DNA from: Paenibacillus glacialis
GTDB taxonomy: Bacteria; Bacillota; Bacilli; Paenibacillales; Paenibacillaceae
Assembly: GCF_001637205.1 (NCBI RefSeq)
Contig: NZ_LVJH01000002.1
Coordinates: 372,001-436,000 of the forward strand
DNA length: 64,000 bases
Reading direction: 5' to 3'
The stretch's first letter is position 1. Every line of letters begins with the position of its first letter. Shown here piece by piece: positions 19,170 to 26,740 of this stretch. The position numbers and the translations under genes were made by a program. Below the pieces are notes generated by a model. That model had not been told where the DNA came from and did not search any database. It saw only the letters and a list, made by a program, of their open reading frames with translations.

Positions 19170-20605
19170 GGCAAGTAACCTCCTTTATTCTGCTCATGTT
19201 GTGGGGGTGAAATAAATGCGAGAGCGGCGATAAACCATACAATAACTCCACTAATACCTTGGATAATATTACTTCCCGATAAAAGAAATAAGCTAGCTAC
19301 AATCGCAGCAAATGAGATTGGGAAGAATACTTTTTCCTTTCCACTTGACTTATAAAAATAAATTGCTAAATAGAAAAGTGTAGCTATTAAAGCTAATCCC
19401 AATGGAAGCCCAAAAGTATAAAAGATGTTTAAATAACCATTATCAAATGTAACAAAATCACTAGAATTATTACTTATTTTCGTTCCAAGTCCAGTACTCC
19501 CCAATCCTTTCCCAATTGGATTTCGTATGATATCCGAAAGAATGTTTGTCGAAAAGCTAAGCCTTTCATTAAAAGAATGATCTCCCTCTAGAGAATTTAA
19601 CGTTTCAATACGTGAAGTAATACTTGAAGCCCCAGGTAACATTGGAAGTATAAATTGATACGCCAATCCAATTACTGCAAGAAGAGCGATTAACATTATT
19701 TTATTCTTCAGCTGAGATCTAATTAAATAGGCCAGAATCAGAACAATAAATGCAATCCATCCACTACGAACTAAAGTAAGAAGTAAAGCAAAGGCTACAA
19801 TCATCATTCCGACTAAACCAAATGCTCTCCATTTTTTTTGCACAATCATTATTGCTAAAGAAAATGCTAGAAACAGCCCCGTTGGGCCAGGAGAGTTTAT
19901 AGTTGAAAATAACCGAAAATTTAGAGGTTCAGGAGTCCCAATGGAGTTCATATCAGCATTAATCATCCAAAACTCATCCCATTGAGGTAGTACGAGATAC
20001 TGGTATATTCCATATGCTGCAACAAATACTCCTAGATATGAAAAATTCTTTAGCCATCTATTACGCACATCAATATTTAAGCCACAAACATTTACATAAA
20101 TAAGGACCAGGAAAGGTACCGCATAGTTAAGAAAATCAAATACTGATGCCATGCCATATTTTAAAAATCCAATGCAAAATCCATAGGTCAATGTTACTCC
20201 CATAATAATGGCTATGAATTTAATTCTTCTATTTAATAAGCTTTTGTTTCTTAAGATTGGCACTAAAAGGATCAAGCTTACACAATAAGGTATTACGGAG
20301 ATGATTGAAACCTCACTATAAGTATGGAACAACCAATCAACAACACGTCTTATTTCAGGGCTCAAGGCCCAAATTAGAATAACATAAGGAAGTAAAATAT
20401 TTTCCTTATATATGTTTATGTAAAACGCTATGAACATACAATTAAGAAGAATGGTAAATTGGACCAACTCCATATGCAACGAACTCACTGTGCTTACAAT
20501 CCCCACAACTAACCCTAGAATTATTGCTACCGTTAGTGTTATAAGAATCGAAATATATTTTCTAACACCAAATTTTAGAGCATGTCTTCCATCTATCTCT
20601 TCCAC
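19166..20605 (-). CDS. O-antigen polymerase / ligase family membrane protein (Wzy-like)
   Basis: The 479-aa protein has about ten to twelve membrane segments and a long extracellular loop between about residues 320 and 385 that contains GKGLGSTGLG, the pattern of the Wzy_C (O-antigen ligase/polymerase) family. In a cluster with a flippase and CpsC/CpsD it most likely polymerises the repeat units. The start is a GTG at 20605. Confidence 0.75.
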   Translation of the reverse strand: MEEIDGRHALKFGVRKYISILITLTVAIILGLVVGIVSTVSSLHMELVQFTILLNCMFIAFYINIYKENILLPYVILIWALSPEIRRVVDWLFHTYSEVSIISVIPYCVSLILLVPILRNKSLLNRRIKFIAIIMGVTLTYGFCIGFLKYGMASVFDFLNYAVPFLVLIYVNVCGLNIDVRNRWLKNFSYLGVFVAAYGIYQYLVLPQWDEFWMINADMNSIGTPEPLNFRLFSTINSPGPTGLFLAFSLAIMIVQKKWRAFGLVGMMIVAFALLLTLVRSGWIAFIVLILAYLIRSQLKNKIMLIALLAVIGLAYQFILPMLPGASSITSRIETLNSLEGDHSFNERLSFSTNILSDIIRNPIGKGLGSTGLGTKISNNSSDFVTFDNGYLNIFYTFGLPLGLALIATLFYLAIYFYKSSGKEKVFFPISFAAIVASLFLLSGSNIIQGISGVIVWFIAALAFISPPQHEQNKGGYLP

Positions 20606-20837
20606 TTTTTCTTTCCATCCCCTCTACCATTGCTAGCGAGTTATTACGCCGAATTTGGAGATCAATTATTTTTACCGTTCTAAGTATTACCTTCATATCA
20701 AACCACACACTTCTGCGTTCAACATACTCCAGGTCCAATTCCAGCATTTCTTAAAATTTTAAATTATTTTTGCAACTAACTTGCCAAAGAACAGTATATC
20801 CAGGAGCTGAGCTGATACGTGTCTGACTAAGGAAAAT

Positions 20838-20853
20838 GGACCCTTACGGGTCC
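20838..20853 (-). terminator. Hairpin between galU and the polymerase gene, possible attenuator
   Basis: GGACCC (20838-20843) pairs with GGGTCC (20848-20853) across TTAC. On the minus strand it is followed by ATTTTCC, a weak T run. It lies in the 284-base gap between galU and the polymerase gene, inside the operon, so it may reduce transcription of the downstream glycosyltransferases. Nothing else is seen in the gap. Confidence 0.4.
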
Positions 20854-20889
20854 TCCAATACAATATATAGATACATCAGATAGGGCACC

Positions 20890-21780
20890 TCAGCGAGTTA
20901 ATCTGACAAGATGTTCTCGTTCGAGAATAGTTTCCATACCTTGCAAAAGCGGTTTACGCAGCTCTTCATTCTGAAGTGCAAAGTTAAGATTAGTCATTAT
21001 AAAGCCCAGCTTCTCGCCTACATCATAACGAATTCCCTCGAAGTCGTATGCATATACACCTTGACTCTCATTCAGCTTTTGTATTGCATCCGTCAACTGA
21101 ATTTCCCCACCGGCACCTTCCTCCTGATGTTCCAGAAACCCGAATATTTCTGGAGTCAATATGTATCTACCCATGATCGCCAGATTAGACGGTGCTTTGC
21201 CTGCCGGCGGCTTCTCTACCAAATAATCCACCTCATGTAAACGGCCGAACCTTTCCAGTGCGGCTACTATGCCATAGCGTTGCGTTTGATCATGGGGAAC
21301 CGATTGAACGCCAATCACAGATTTCTGTACTTGCTCGAACTGCTCCGCCAGCTGCCGGATGCAAGGTGTCTGTGATTGAACGATATCATCCCCGAGTAGT
21401 ACGGCGAACGGCTCGTTACCTATAAAGTTACGAGCGCACCATACGGCATGGCCAAGTCCTTTTGCTTCCTTTTGGCGTATATAATGGATTTCTACATTTG
21501 AGGAACTGCGCACTTCGTCAAGCAGATCAAACTTCCCTTTGCTGAACAAATTATTTTCTAGCTCGAATGCATGATCAAAGTGGTCTTCAATGGCGCGTTT
21601 ACCTTTGCCTGTCACAATAATAATGTCCTCAATACCTGAAGCTACTGCTTCTTCCACAATGTATTGAATGGTGGGTTTATCAACAATCGGAAGCATTTCT
21701 TTCGGCATGGCTTTAGTTGCGGGTAAGAAGCGCGTCCCAAGTCCCGCTGCAGGAATAATTGCTTTTTTCACTTTTTTCAT
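20890..21780 (-). CDS. galU: UTP-glucose-1-phosphate uridylyltransferase
   Basis: The 296-aa protein is a full-length GalU/Gta[20 protein letters not shown] is the nucleotide-binding signature and [11 protein letters not shown] the family follow-on; VEKP and GVGE-like YDVGEKLGF residues line the sugar site. It makes UDP-glucose for the glycosyltransferases of this operon. It is separated by 261 bases from cpsD upstream. Confidence 0.9.
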   Translation of the reverse strand: MKKVKKAIIPAAGLGTRFLPATKAMPKEMLPIVDKPTIQYIVEEAVASGIEDIIIVTGKGKRAIEDHFDHAFELENNLFSKGKFDLLDEVRSSSNVEIHYIRQKEAKGLGHAVWCARNFIGNEPFAVLLGDDIVQSQTPCIRQLAEQFEQVQKSVIGVQSVPHDQTQRYGIVAALERFGRLHEVDYLVEKPPAGKAPSNLAIMGRYILTPEIFGFLEHQEEGAGGEIQLTDAIQKLNESQGVYAYDFEGIRYDVGEKLGFIMTNLNFALQNEELRKPLLQGMETILEREHLVRLTR

Positions 21781-21978
21781 TCTTCATCCACTACCCTCTC
21801 TATTTATTCTTTTGACGAATGCCAGTATGAAAGTCTTATTAGTAGACAAGCCTAGCTATGCACTCTTCAATTAGAAAAGAACATAGCTAAACTTTCTAAA
21901 TTAGGGCATTTAACCCTTCCTCACATCACACCCTTGACAATGATGTCTAAGGTCCTCAAGACCCACAGCGTGAACGAG

Positions 21979-22007
21979 TGTCTACAGTGATAGAGGTGCA
22001 GTAGACA
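21979..22007. repeat. Hairpin in the cpsD-galU gap
   Basis: TGTCTAC (21979-21985) pairs with GTAGACA (22001-22007), loop of 15 bases, without a T run on either strand. It may stabilise or process the operon mRNA. No gene or clear promoter was seen in the rest of the 261-base gap (21781-22041). Confidence 0.35.
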
Positions 22008-22041
22008 TTACCTTTACTCCCGACAGTACCTCGCTAGTTAT

Positions 22042-22731
22042 CTAACCTTTCATTCCGTAATAATTCATATAGAAGTTCGACTGGTTATCTCTATTCATAC
22101 GGTTAAGCACAATACCCAACAATCGAGCGTTGACATGATCCAACTGCCCTTTAGCTTTCTTCAAATGAACTTTCTTCACCTTACCTGCGGCAACCACCAT
22201 AATAACGCCATCGCACAAAGTGCTGGCTATGACACTATCCGTTACAGACAATACCGGCGGGGAATCCATGAGAATAACATCATATTCTTGTTGCAACTGC
22301 TCCAGCATTTCCCGCATGGCTGTAGAATCAATGAGATCTGACGGATTGCCAGGTATCGGTCCAGAAGGGAGCAACGATAAATGACTGACCATGGTTTCCT
22401 GGATCGCGTCTTGTACACTTGTGTCTCCTGTTAACACCGTGCTTAAGCCTTGACGATTCGATTGGGAGAAAATACGGTGCAGCGACGGCTTACGCATATC
22501 CATATCAATAAGAAGCACATTCTTACCTTCCTGTGCATAGGTGATAGCCAAGTTACTTATTGTTGTGGTTTTCCCTTCTCCTGCCTGGGAAGAAGTGACC
22601 ATTATGGTCTTCAATGCCTGATCTATAGAAGAAAAATGGATATTGGTTCGAAGCAACCGATACACTTCCGATATAGGCGATTCGGGATTCATGGAAACAA
22701 TTAAGCTGCTATCATTGATTGATCGACGCAT
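22042..22731 (-). CDS. Bacterial tyrosine kinase of capsule synthesis (CpsD/YwqD type)
   Basis: The 229-aa cytoplasmic BY-kinase has Walker A SSQAGEGKTTT (about 47-57 from the chosen start), Walker A' LLIDMDMRKP, and Walker B VILMDSPP. The C-terminus has a short Tyr cluster (FYMNYYGMKG) for autophosphorylation. I chose the ATG at 22731, which has AGGTGAG upstream, over an in-frame GTG at 22743. It overlaps the end of the CpsC-like gene by 20 bases. Together the two proteins control chain length and export. No cognate phosphatase (CpsB) is encoded nearby. Confidence 0.88.
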   Translation of the reverse strand: MRRSINDSSLIVSMNPESPISEVYRLLRTNIHFSSIDQALKTIMVTSSQAGEGKTTTISNLAITYAQEGKNVLLIDMDMRKPSLHRIFSQSNRQGLSTVLTGDTSVQDAIQETMVSHLSLLPSGPIPGNPSDLIDSTAMREMLEQLQQEYDVILMDSPPVLSVTDSVIASTLCDGVIMVVAAGKVKKVHLKKAKGQLDHVNARLLGIVLNRMNRDNQSNFYMNYYGMKG

Positions 22732-23467
22732 ACTTGCTCTCACCTACTTTTGGTTTTTGTAATGCCTTCGCCCTCCGCGAGATCTTTAGATCACCCTTTG
22801 TGATCTTTCCTACAACGGCAAGCACTGAAACGTCCATAATTTCAACAATTTCTGCTTCTGTCTTCAATGTATCGTCAAGATAATCGAGCAGAAATACCAG
22901 TCCAATCGCCAGCATAAGCGAAACAACCAGGCTGATTAGAATATTCATGATCGGATTAATATTGATCGGAGAAGGTGTTATTGTCGTGTCTGCCTCGCTT
23001 AAGATGGTGATGTTGTCTGCATTCATAATGTGAGGTATTTCTTCTTTAAATACCATCGAGACAGCATTTACGATTGCGGCGGCCTTGGCGTAGGATGTGT
23101 CCTGATAGACTAAATTCATCACTTGTGAATTGTTTGCCGAAGTGACAGATATCATTGAAGACATTTCCCTCGAAGTTGATCCTAATCCAGGGAATTTTTC
23201 AACAACTTTATTCATGATTGCAGATGATCTGATAATCTCTTTATAAGAATTAATAAGGATGATACTTGTTTGTATAGTACCCGCATTAAGTGTTGCCACT
23301 TCACCCACCGAAGCTGACTGATTAACGATAAGCTTGGCGTTCGCCGAATAGATCGGTGTTGTAAAGTACAAGCTTTTGACTCCTGTCGCTGCGAACGCGA
23401 TGACAACAATAGCTACTATCAGCCACCATTTCTTCTGAATAATTCTAAAGTACTGTTTGAGTTCCAT
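22712..23467 (-). CDS. Chain-length determinant / kinase-activating membrane adaptor (CpsC/Wzz type)
   Basis: The 251-aa protein has the Wnt-like CpsC layout: N-terminal MELKQYFRIIQKKWWLIVAI with a first membrane helix at about 13-33, an extracellular loop, a Pro-rich SPININPIMN before a second helix at about 172-195, and a short basic cytoplasmic tail that activates the BY-kinase. It is the first gene of the 14-gene operon, read from the operator-bearing promoter at 23583-23640. Confidence 0.85.
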   Translation of the reverse strand: MELKQYFRIIQKKWWLIVAIVVIAFAATGVKSLYFTTPIYSANAKLIVNQSASVGEVATLNAGTIQTSIILINSYKEIIRSSAIMNKVVEKFPGLGSTSREMSSMISVTSANNSQVMNLVYQDTSYAKAAAIVNAVSMVFKEEIPHIMNADNITILSEADTTITPSPININPIMNILISLVVSLMLAIGLVFLLDYLDDTLKTEAEIVEIMDVSVLAVVGKITKGDLKISRRAKALQKPKVGESKYASINQ

Positions 23468-23582
23468 ACCCTTGCAACCCCTCGCTCAATTTGTAGAATA
23501 TGTGTAGCAGAAAGGGTTGTATTTGACTTCTATCATCGATGATCTGACAAATATTCCCCAAATTTACTTACATAAGCTTTTA

Positions 23583-23640
23583 TGATACAATATGTATCAT
23601 TTATATTTCATACTTTACGATACAATTTGTATCATGTCAA
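23583..23640 (-). promoter_or_regulatory. Exopolysaccharide operon promoter with two GATACA-N3-TGTATC operators
   Basis: On the minus strand TTGACA (23640-23635), a 17-bp spacer and TAAAGT (23617-23612) form the promoter. The spacer is exactly one operator copy (23618-23634), and a second copy (23583-23599) lies just after the predicted start; their centres are 35 bp apart. A repressor bound there would block polymerase directly. The mRNA leader to the first gene is about 140 bases. Confidence 0.75.
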
Positions 23641-23755
23641 GGCTATATTTCAATCGCGTTTTCTGTTAGCGCATACTTATAGGCTCAATTGCTGTGTTAC
23701 AATTATGATCACATTTAGTATGTTAATGTAGAGATACAAGCATAAATAACACCAC

Positions 23756-23800
23756 AATAATCAGCTTCGATGATTTGATACATCAAAGAAGCTGATTATT
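23756..23800. repeat. Long stem-loop between the two divergent promoters
   Basis: A 13-bp perfect stem (23756-23768 with 23788-23800, arms AATAATCAGCTTC and GAAGCTGATTATT) encloses a 19-base loop that itself contains GATG/CATC. It lies upstream of both the exopolysaccharide and VanZ promoters, so it terminates no visible gene. It may be a relic or a regulatory structure. Confidence 0.45.
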
Positions 23801-23851
23801 TAGATTAGATGTGTCCAGAGTACTTCTAAATAAAACAGGTCGATTTCGATC

Positions 23852-23910
23852 TTGAAACGCTATTAGAGCTGCTATATACTAACACAAAAAAAAAGATACA
23901 ATTTGTATCT
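23852..23910 (+). promoter_or_regulatory. VanZ gene promoter with GATACA-N3-TGTATC operator
   Basis: TTGAAA (23852-23857), a 17-bp spacer and TATACT (23875-23880) are followed by the palindrome at 23894-23910 (GATACAATTTGTATC with A/T flanks), at about +8. A second possible -10 (TATAAT, 23948-23953) lies nearer the gene, with a weak -35, TTCCGA. Confidence 0.6.
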
Positions 23911-23982
23911 AAATTTTCTTCGGATTCCGATTTCATAAAATTACACATATAATAGAAGCGCTTTCACGAAAGGAGATGCCAA

Positions 23983-24417
23983 ATGCGAATTATTCTAACT
24001 ACTTTTTGGGCTTTCGTCCTATTCGTTTTCACTTGCTCGGTTAACTTTCATATGCTCATCAGATATCATATTGTTGACTTCCAGTTCAATCCAATACCTG
24101 ATTGGTCAGAACTACTTAGGCTTGATTTTCAATGGAGAACAAATGATTGGATTCATCGAAAAATTGGACATTTTCTCGGTTTCTTTATCCTTGCTCTGCT
24201 CGCGTCAAATTTCGGCAAATATAAATCCGCCTTCTTCTTCTCTATCCTCTATGCTGCCTTGACTGAAATTCTTCAGCTATTCTTCTCCCGCGGCGGTCGG
24301 ATCTATGACATTGCCAACGATTCCGCAGGCATACTCTTCGCTTATCTATTATGTCTAATCCTATTTCGAAAAAGATCCAAGCGTACAAGAAACGTAATGT
24401 TGGATAGTAAAAAATGA
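23983..24417 (+). CDS. VanZ-like membrane protein
   Basis: The 144-aa protein has about four membrane segments and the VanZ family signature KIGHFLGFFILALLAS near residue 64, then TEILQLFFSRGGRIYDIAND. AAAGGAGATG precedes the ATG. VanZ-like proteins are linked with glycopeptide tolerance and cell-envelope chemistry, but their reaction is unknown. Its palindrome-bearing promoter ties it to the lasso and exopolysaccharide genes, so a role in tolerance to the peptide or in envelope adaptation is possible (inference). Confidence 0.75.
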   Translation: MRIILTTFWAFVLFVFTCSVNFHMLIRYHIVDFQFNPIPDWSELLRLDFQWRTNDWIHRKIGHFLGFFILALLASNFGKYKSAFFFSILYAALTEILQLFFSRGGRIYDIANDSAGILFAYLLCLILFRKRSKRTRNVMLDSKK

Positions 24418-24454
24418 AGCTTTATTCAATTTATATAATATTAGAAAAAATAAC

Positions 24455-24505
24455 TTGATACATTTCGTAACTTGGTATATGATGACTTCGATACATATTG
24501 TATCA
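24455..24505 (+). promoter_or_regulatory. Promoter of the lasso cyclase-precursor-kinase operon with operator
   Basis: TTGATA (24455-24460), a 17-bp spacer and TATGAT (24478-24483) form a good sigma-A promoter. The palindrome GATACATATTGTATC (24490-24504) begins six bases later and covers the predicted start. A degenerate copy (GATACATTTCGTAAC, 24458-24472) overlaps the -35, with centres 32 bp apart, about three helical turns. Confidence 0.72.
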
Positions 24506-24550
24506 ATACATCTATTACTGTAATGGTAGTTCATAACGGAGGAAGACCGA

Positions 24551-26500
24551 ATGAGTGCAATAGCCGGTATTTATCATTTCAATGAGGAATCCGTTCAGAT
24601 CGAGCATGGCAGCCTTATGATGGAAGCGCTGAAGAAATATCCAGCTAATCAAAGCGCGCTATGGCATAAGGATCACATTATGTTTGGATGCCATGCGCAG
24701 TGGATCACGGAGCAATCCATTCATGAAACACTGCCTTACTACGACCCGAATCGAGGACTCGCTATAACGGCAGATGCCATCATTGACAACCGGGATGAGT
24801 TAATGGATCAATTGCAAGTCTTACATATCCTTAGGAAGAACATGACCGATAGTGAAGTTATACTGCTGGCTTATGAGCAGTGGGGTGAACGAATGCCAGA
24901 ACGACTGGTAGGAGATTTTGCCTTCGTAATCTGGGATGAGAGGAAGAAGCAACTTTTTGGAGCTAGGGATTTCTCAGGTGCTCGTACGCTGTACTATCAC
25001 CGCAATGAACAACAGTTATCTTTCTGCACCGTAATTAATCCATTGTTGTCTTTGCCTTATATACATAAAGAGCTTAACGAAGAATGGTTGGCAGAATTCC
25101 TCGCGATTAGCGGTGTTTTCGAACCGCCAGATCTTTCAACTACTATTTATAAACATATCGAGCAATTACCGCCGTCTCATACGATAAACATCAAGCATCA
25201 TAAGGTAGTTATCACCAGATACAATGCCCTTACGGATATAACTCCTCTGCAGCTTGCATCATCGCAAGATTATGAAGAAGCGTTCCGGGACGTGTTCAAT
25301 AGAGCCGTTACGACAAGGCTCCAACGAAGCAACGGAAATGTCGGTTCTCATCTTAGCGGAGGATTAGACTCAGGAGCAGTCGTTAGCTTTGCTGCCAGAG
25401 CCTTGCAGAAGGATAACCATACACTTCATACATTCAGTTACGTCCCTGATGATGGATTCGTGGATTGGACACCAAAGCACAGATTTGCGGATGAAAGGCC
25501 CCTCATACAGCAAACGGTACAGTATGTAGGGAATATTAACGACAATTACTTGGATTTCAAAGGAAGAAGTTCTTTCTCGGAAATCGATGATTGGCTTGAT
25601 ATCATGGAGTCGCCCTACAAGTTCTTCGATAATTCATTCTGGTTGAGAGGAATCTATGAGCAAGCACAGCAGCGCGGAATCGGCATTCTGCTCAATGGTG
25701 CCAGAGGGAATTACAGTATCTCTTGGGGTCCCGCAATCGAGTATTATGCCAAACTTATGAAGAAGTTCGAATGGCTTCGCTTATCTCGAGAGATCAATCT
25801 GTTCAGTAAGAATGTCGGAGTCGGACGCAAGCGTGTCTATTCCATTGTCAGCCGTAAGGCATACCCGATTCTGGAACGAGTAAGACCTTCCAGAGTACCC
25901 TATGATTATCCGCAATTAATAAATACAGATTTTGCGTTGCTAACCGGAGTCTATGACAAGCTTTGCGATCATACATTCACTGGTATTGGATCCTCTAAAG
26001 ATCTTCCAGCAGATCCGCTTGAAGCGAGAAGGCAACATTTCGATCGTGTAAATATGTGGAGTATGACAGGTGCAAGTGGATGTAAGCTCTCACTTCGGTA
26101 TTCAGTATGGAGCCATGATCCAACCAATGATCTACGGGTTATTCGATTCTGCCTCTCAACTCCGATGGAACAATTCGTTCAGGATGGCATCGATCGAGCA
26201 TTAGTTAGACGGTCTACGAAAGGCTGGCTCCCTGATTCCATCCGGCTCAATCAACGTACCCGAGGGACACAAGCAGCCGATTCTATCCATCGAATGTCTA
26301 AGGAATGGCCTGTGTTTATCGAGGAGCTTGATCATCTGAGCCGTGATTCTCGAATGCAGCAGATCATCAACATGCCCGTCTTCCATGATGCATTAGCTGA
26401 AGCCCGCAATGGCCTTGATCCGAATCAGGCCTACAGTCCTACAATCAAGCTGTTAATGCGTAGCTTAATCGTGTACCGATTTCTTCAAAAAAACTTTTGA
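24551..26500 (+). CDS. padeC: Lasso peptide macrolactam synthetase (asparagine synthetase B-like, PadeC-like)
   Basis: The 649-aa ATP-dependent cyclase adenylates the side-chain carboxyl of the precursor Asp and joins it to the new N-terminus, forming the lasso ring. It has an N-terminal glutamine-amidotransferase-like domain and a C-terminal AsnB synthetase domain with the ATP motif SGGLDS (about 269-274). Residue 2 is Ser (MSAIAGIY) where active glutaminases have Cys2, consistent with loss of glutaminase activity in lasso cyclases, since no ammonia is needed. GGAGGAAGACCG precedes the ATG. It ends one base before the precursor's ribosome site. Confidence 0.9.
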   Translation: MSAIAGIYHFNEESVQIEHGSLMMEALKKYPANQSALWHKDHIMFGCHAQWITEQSIHETLPYYDPNRGLAITADAIIDNRDELMDQLQVLHILRKNMTDSEVILLAYEQWGERMPERLVGDFAFVIWDERKKQLFGARDFSGARTLYYHRNEQQLSFCTVINPLLSLPYIHKELNEEWLAEFLAISGVFEPPDLSTTIYKHIEQLPPSHTINIKHHKVVITRYNALTDITPLQLASSQDYEEAFRDVFNRAVTTRLQRSNGNVGSHLSGGLDSGAVVSFAARALQKDNHTLHTFSYVPDDGFVDWTPKHRFADERPLIQQTVQYVGNINDNYLDFKGRSSFSEIDDWLDIMESPYKFFDNSFWLRGIYEQAQQRGIGILLNGARGNYSISWGPAIEYYAKLMKKFEWLRLSREINLFSKNVGVGRKRVYSIVSRKAYPILERVRPSRVPYDYPQLINTDFALLTGVYDKLCDHTFTGIGSSKDLPADPLEARRQHFDRVNMWSMTGASGCKLSLRYSVWSHDPTNDLRVIRFCLSTPMEQFVQDGIDRALVRRSTKGWLPDSIRLNQRTRGTQAADSIHRMSKEWPVFIEELDHLSRDSRMQQIINMPVFHDALAEARNGLDPNQAYSPTIKLLMRSLIVYRFLQKNF

Positions 26501-26515
26501 AAGGAGGTGATACAT

Positions 26516-26641
26516 ATGAAAAAAGAATGGAATGCACCTGCTTTGGAAGTACTTAATATCAGCATGACGATGGCTGGTCCTGGTGATGCAAGACCGGATG
26601 GGGTACAACCGGACCCTGATGAAAATGTACACTACAGCTAA
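26516..26641 (+). CDS. padeA: Lasso peptide precursor, paeninodin-like (41 aa)
   Basis: The gene starts at ATG 26516 with AAGGAGGTGA five bases upstream. The leader (residues 1-19, MKKEWNAPALEVLNISMTM) has the WxxPxL form of the usual YxxPxL recognition motif and Thr18 at the conserved penultimate position. Cleavage after Met19 leaves a 22-residue core: AGPGDARPDG then VQPDPDENVHYS. Ala1 should join Asp9 in a nine-residue ring. The terminal Ser is the predicted target of the kinase encoded next. The core strongly resembles paeninodin (recalled from literature: AGPG start, QPDPDE and VHY shared), differing mainly in ring positions 5-7 and at the tail end. Confidence 0.93.
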   Translation: MKKEWNAPALEVLNISMTMAGPGDARPDGVQPDPDENVHYS

Positions 26642-26669
26642 ACATAAGATATCATTCTTATTGAAGCAC

Positions 26670-26710
26670 AGCCCTTATATTCCTTAGCGGGTATAAGGGC
26701 TTCTTATTTT
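26670..26710 (+). terminator. Hairpin between precursor and kinase genes (attenuating terminator)
   Basis: AGCCCTTATA (26670-26679) pairs with TATAAGGGCT (26692-26701), followed by TCTTATTTT. Placed 28 bases after the precursor stop and before the kinase gene, it should let the precursor be made in excess over the enzyme downstream. Confidence 0.65.
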
Positions 26711-26740
26711 ATTCATATTTCAAGAAATGGGGCGAGGATA

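Noticed and set aside
20562..20747. 61-aa frame upstream of the polymerase gene
   Set aside because: It overlaps the polymerase start in another phase, has no ribosome site, and encodes nothing recognisable.
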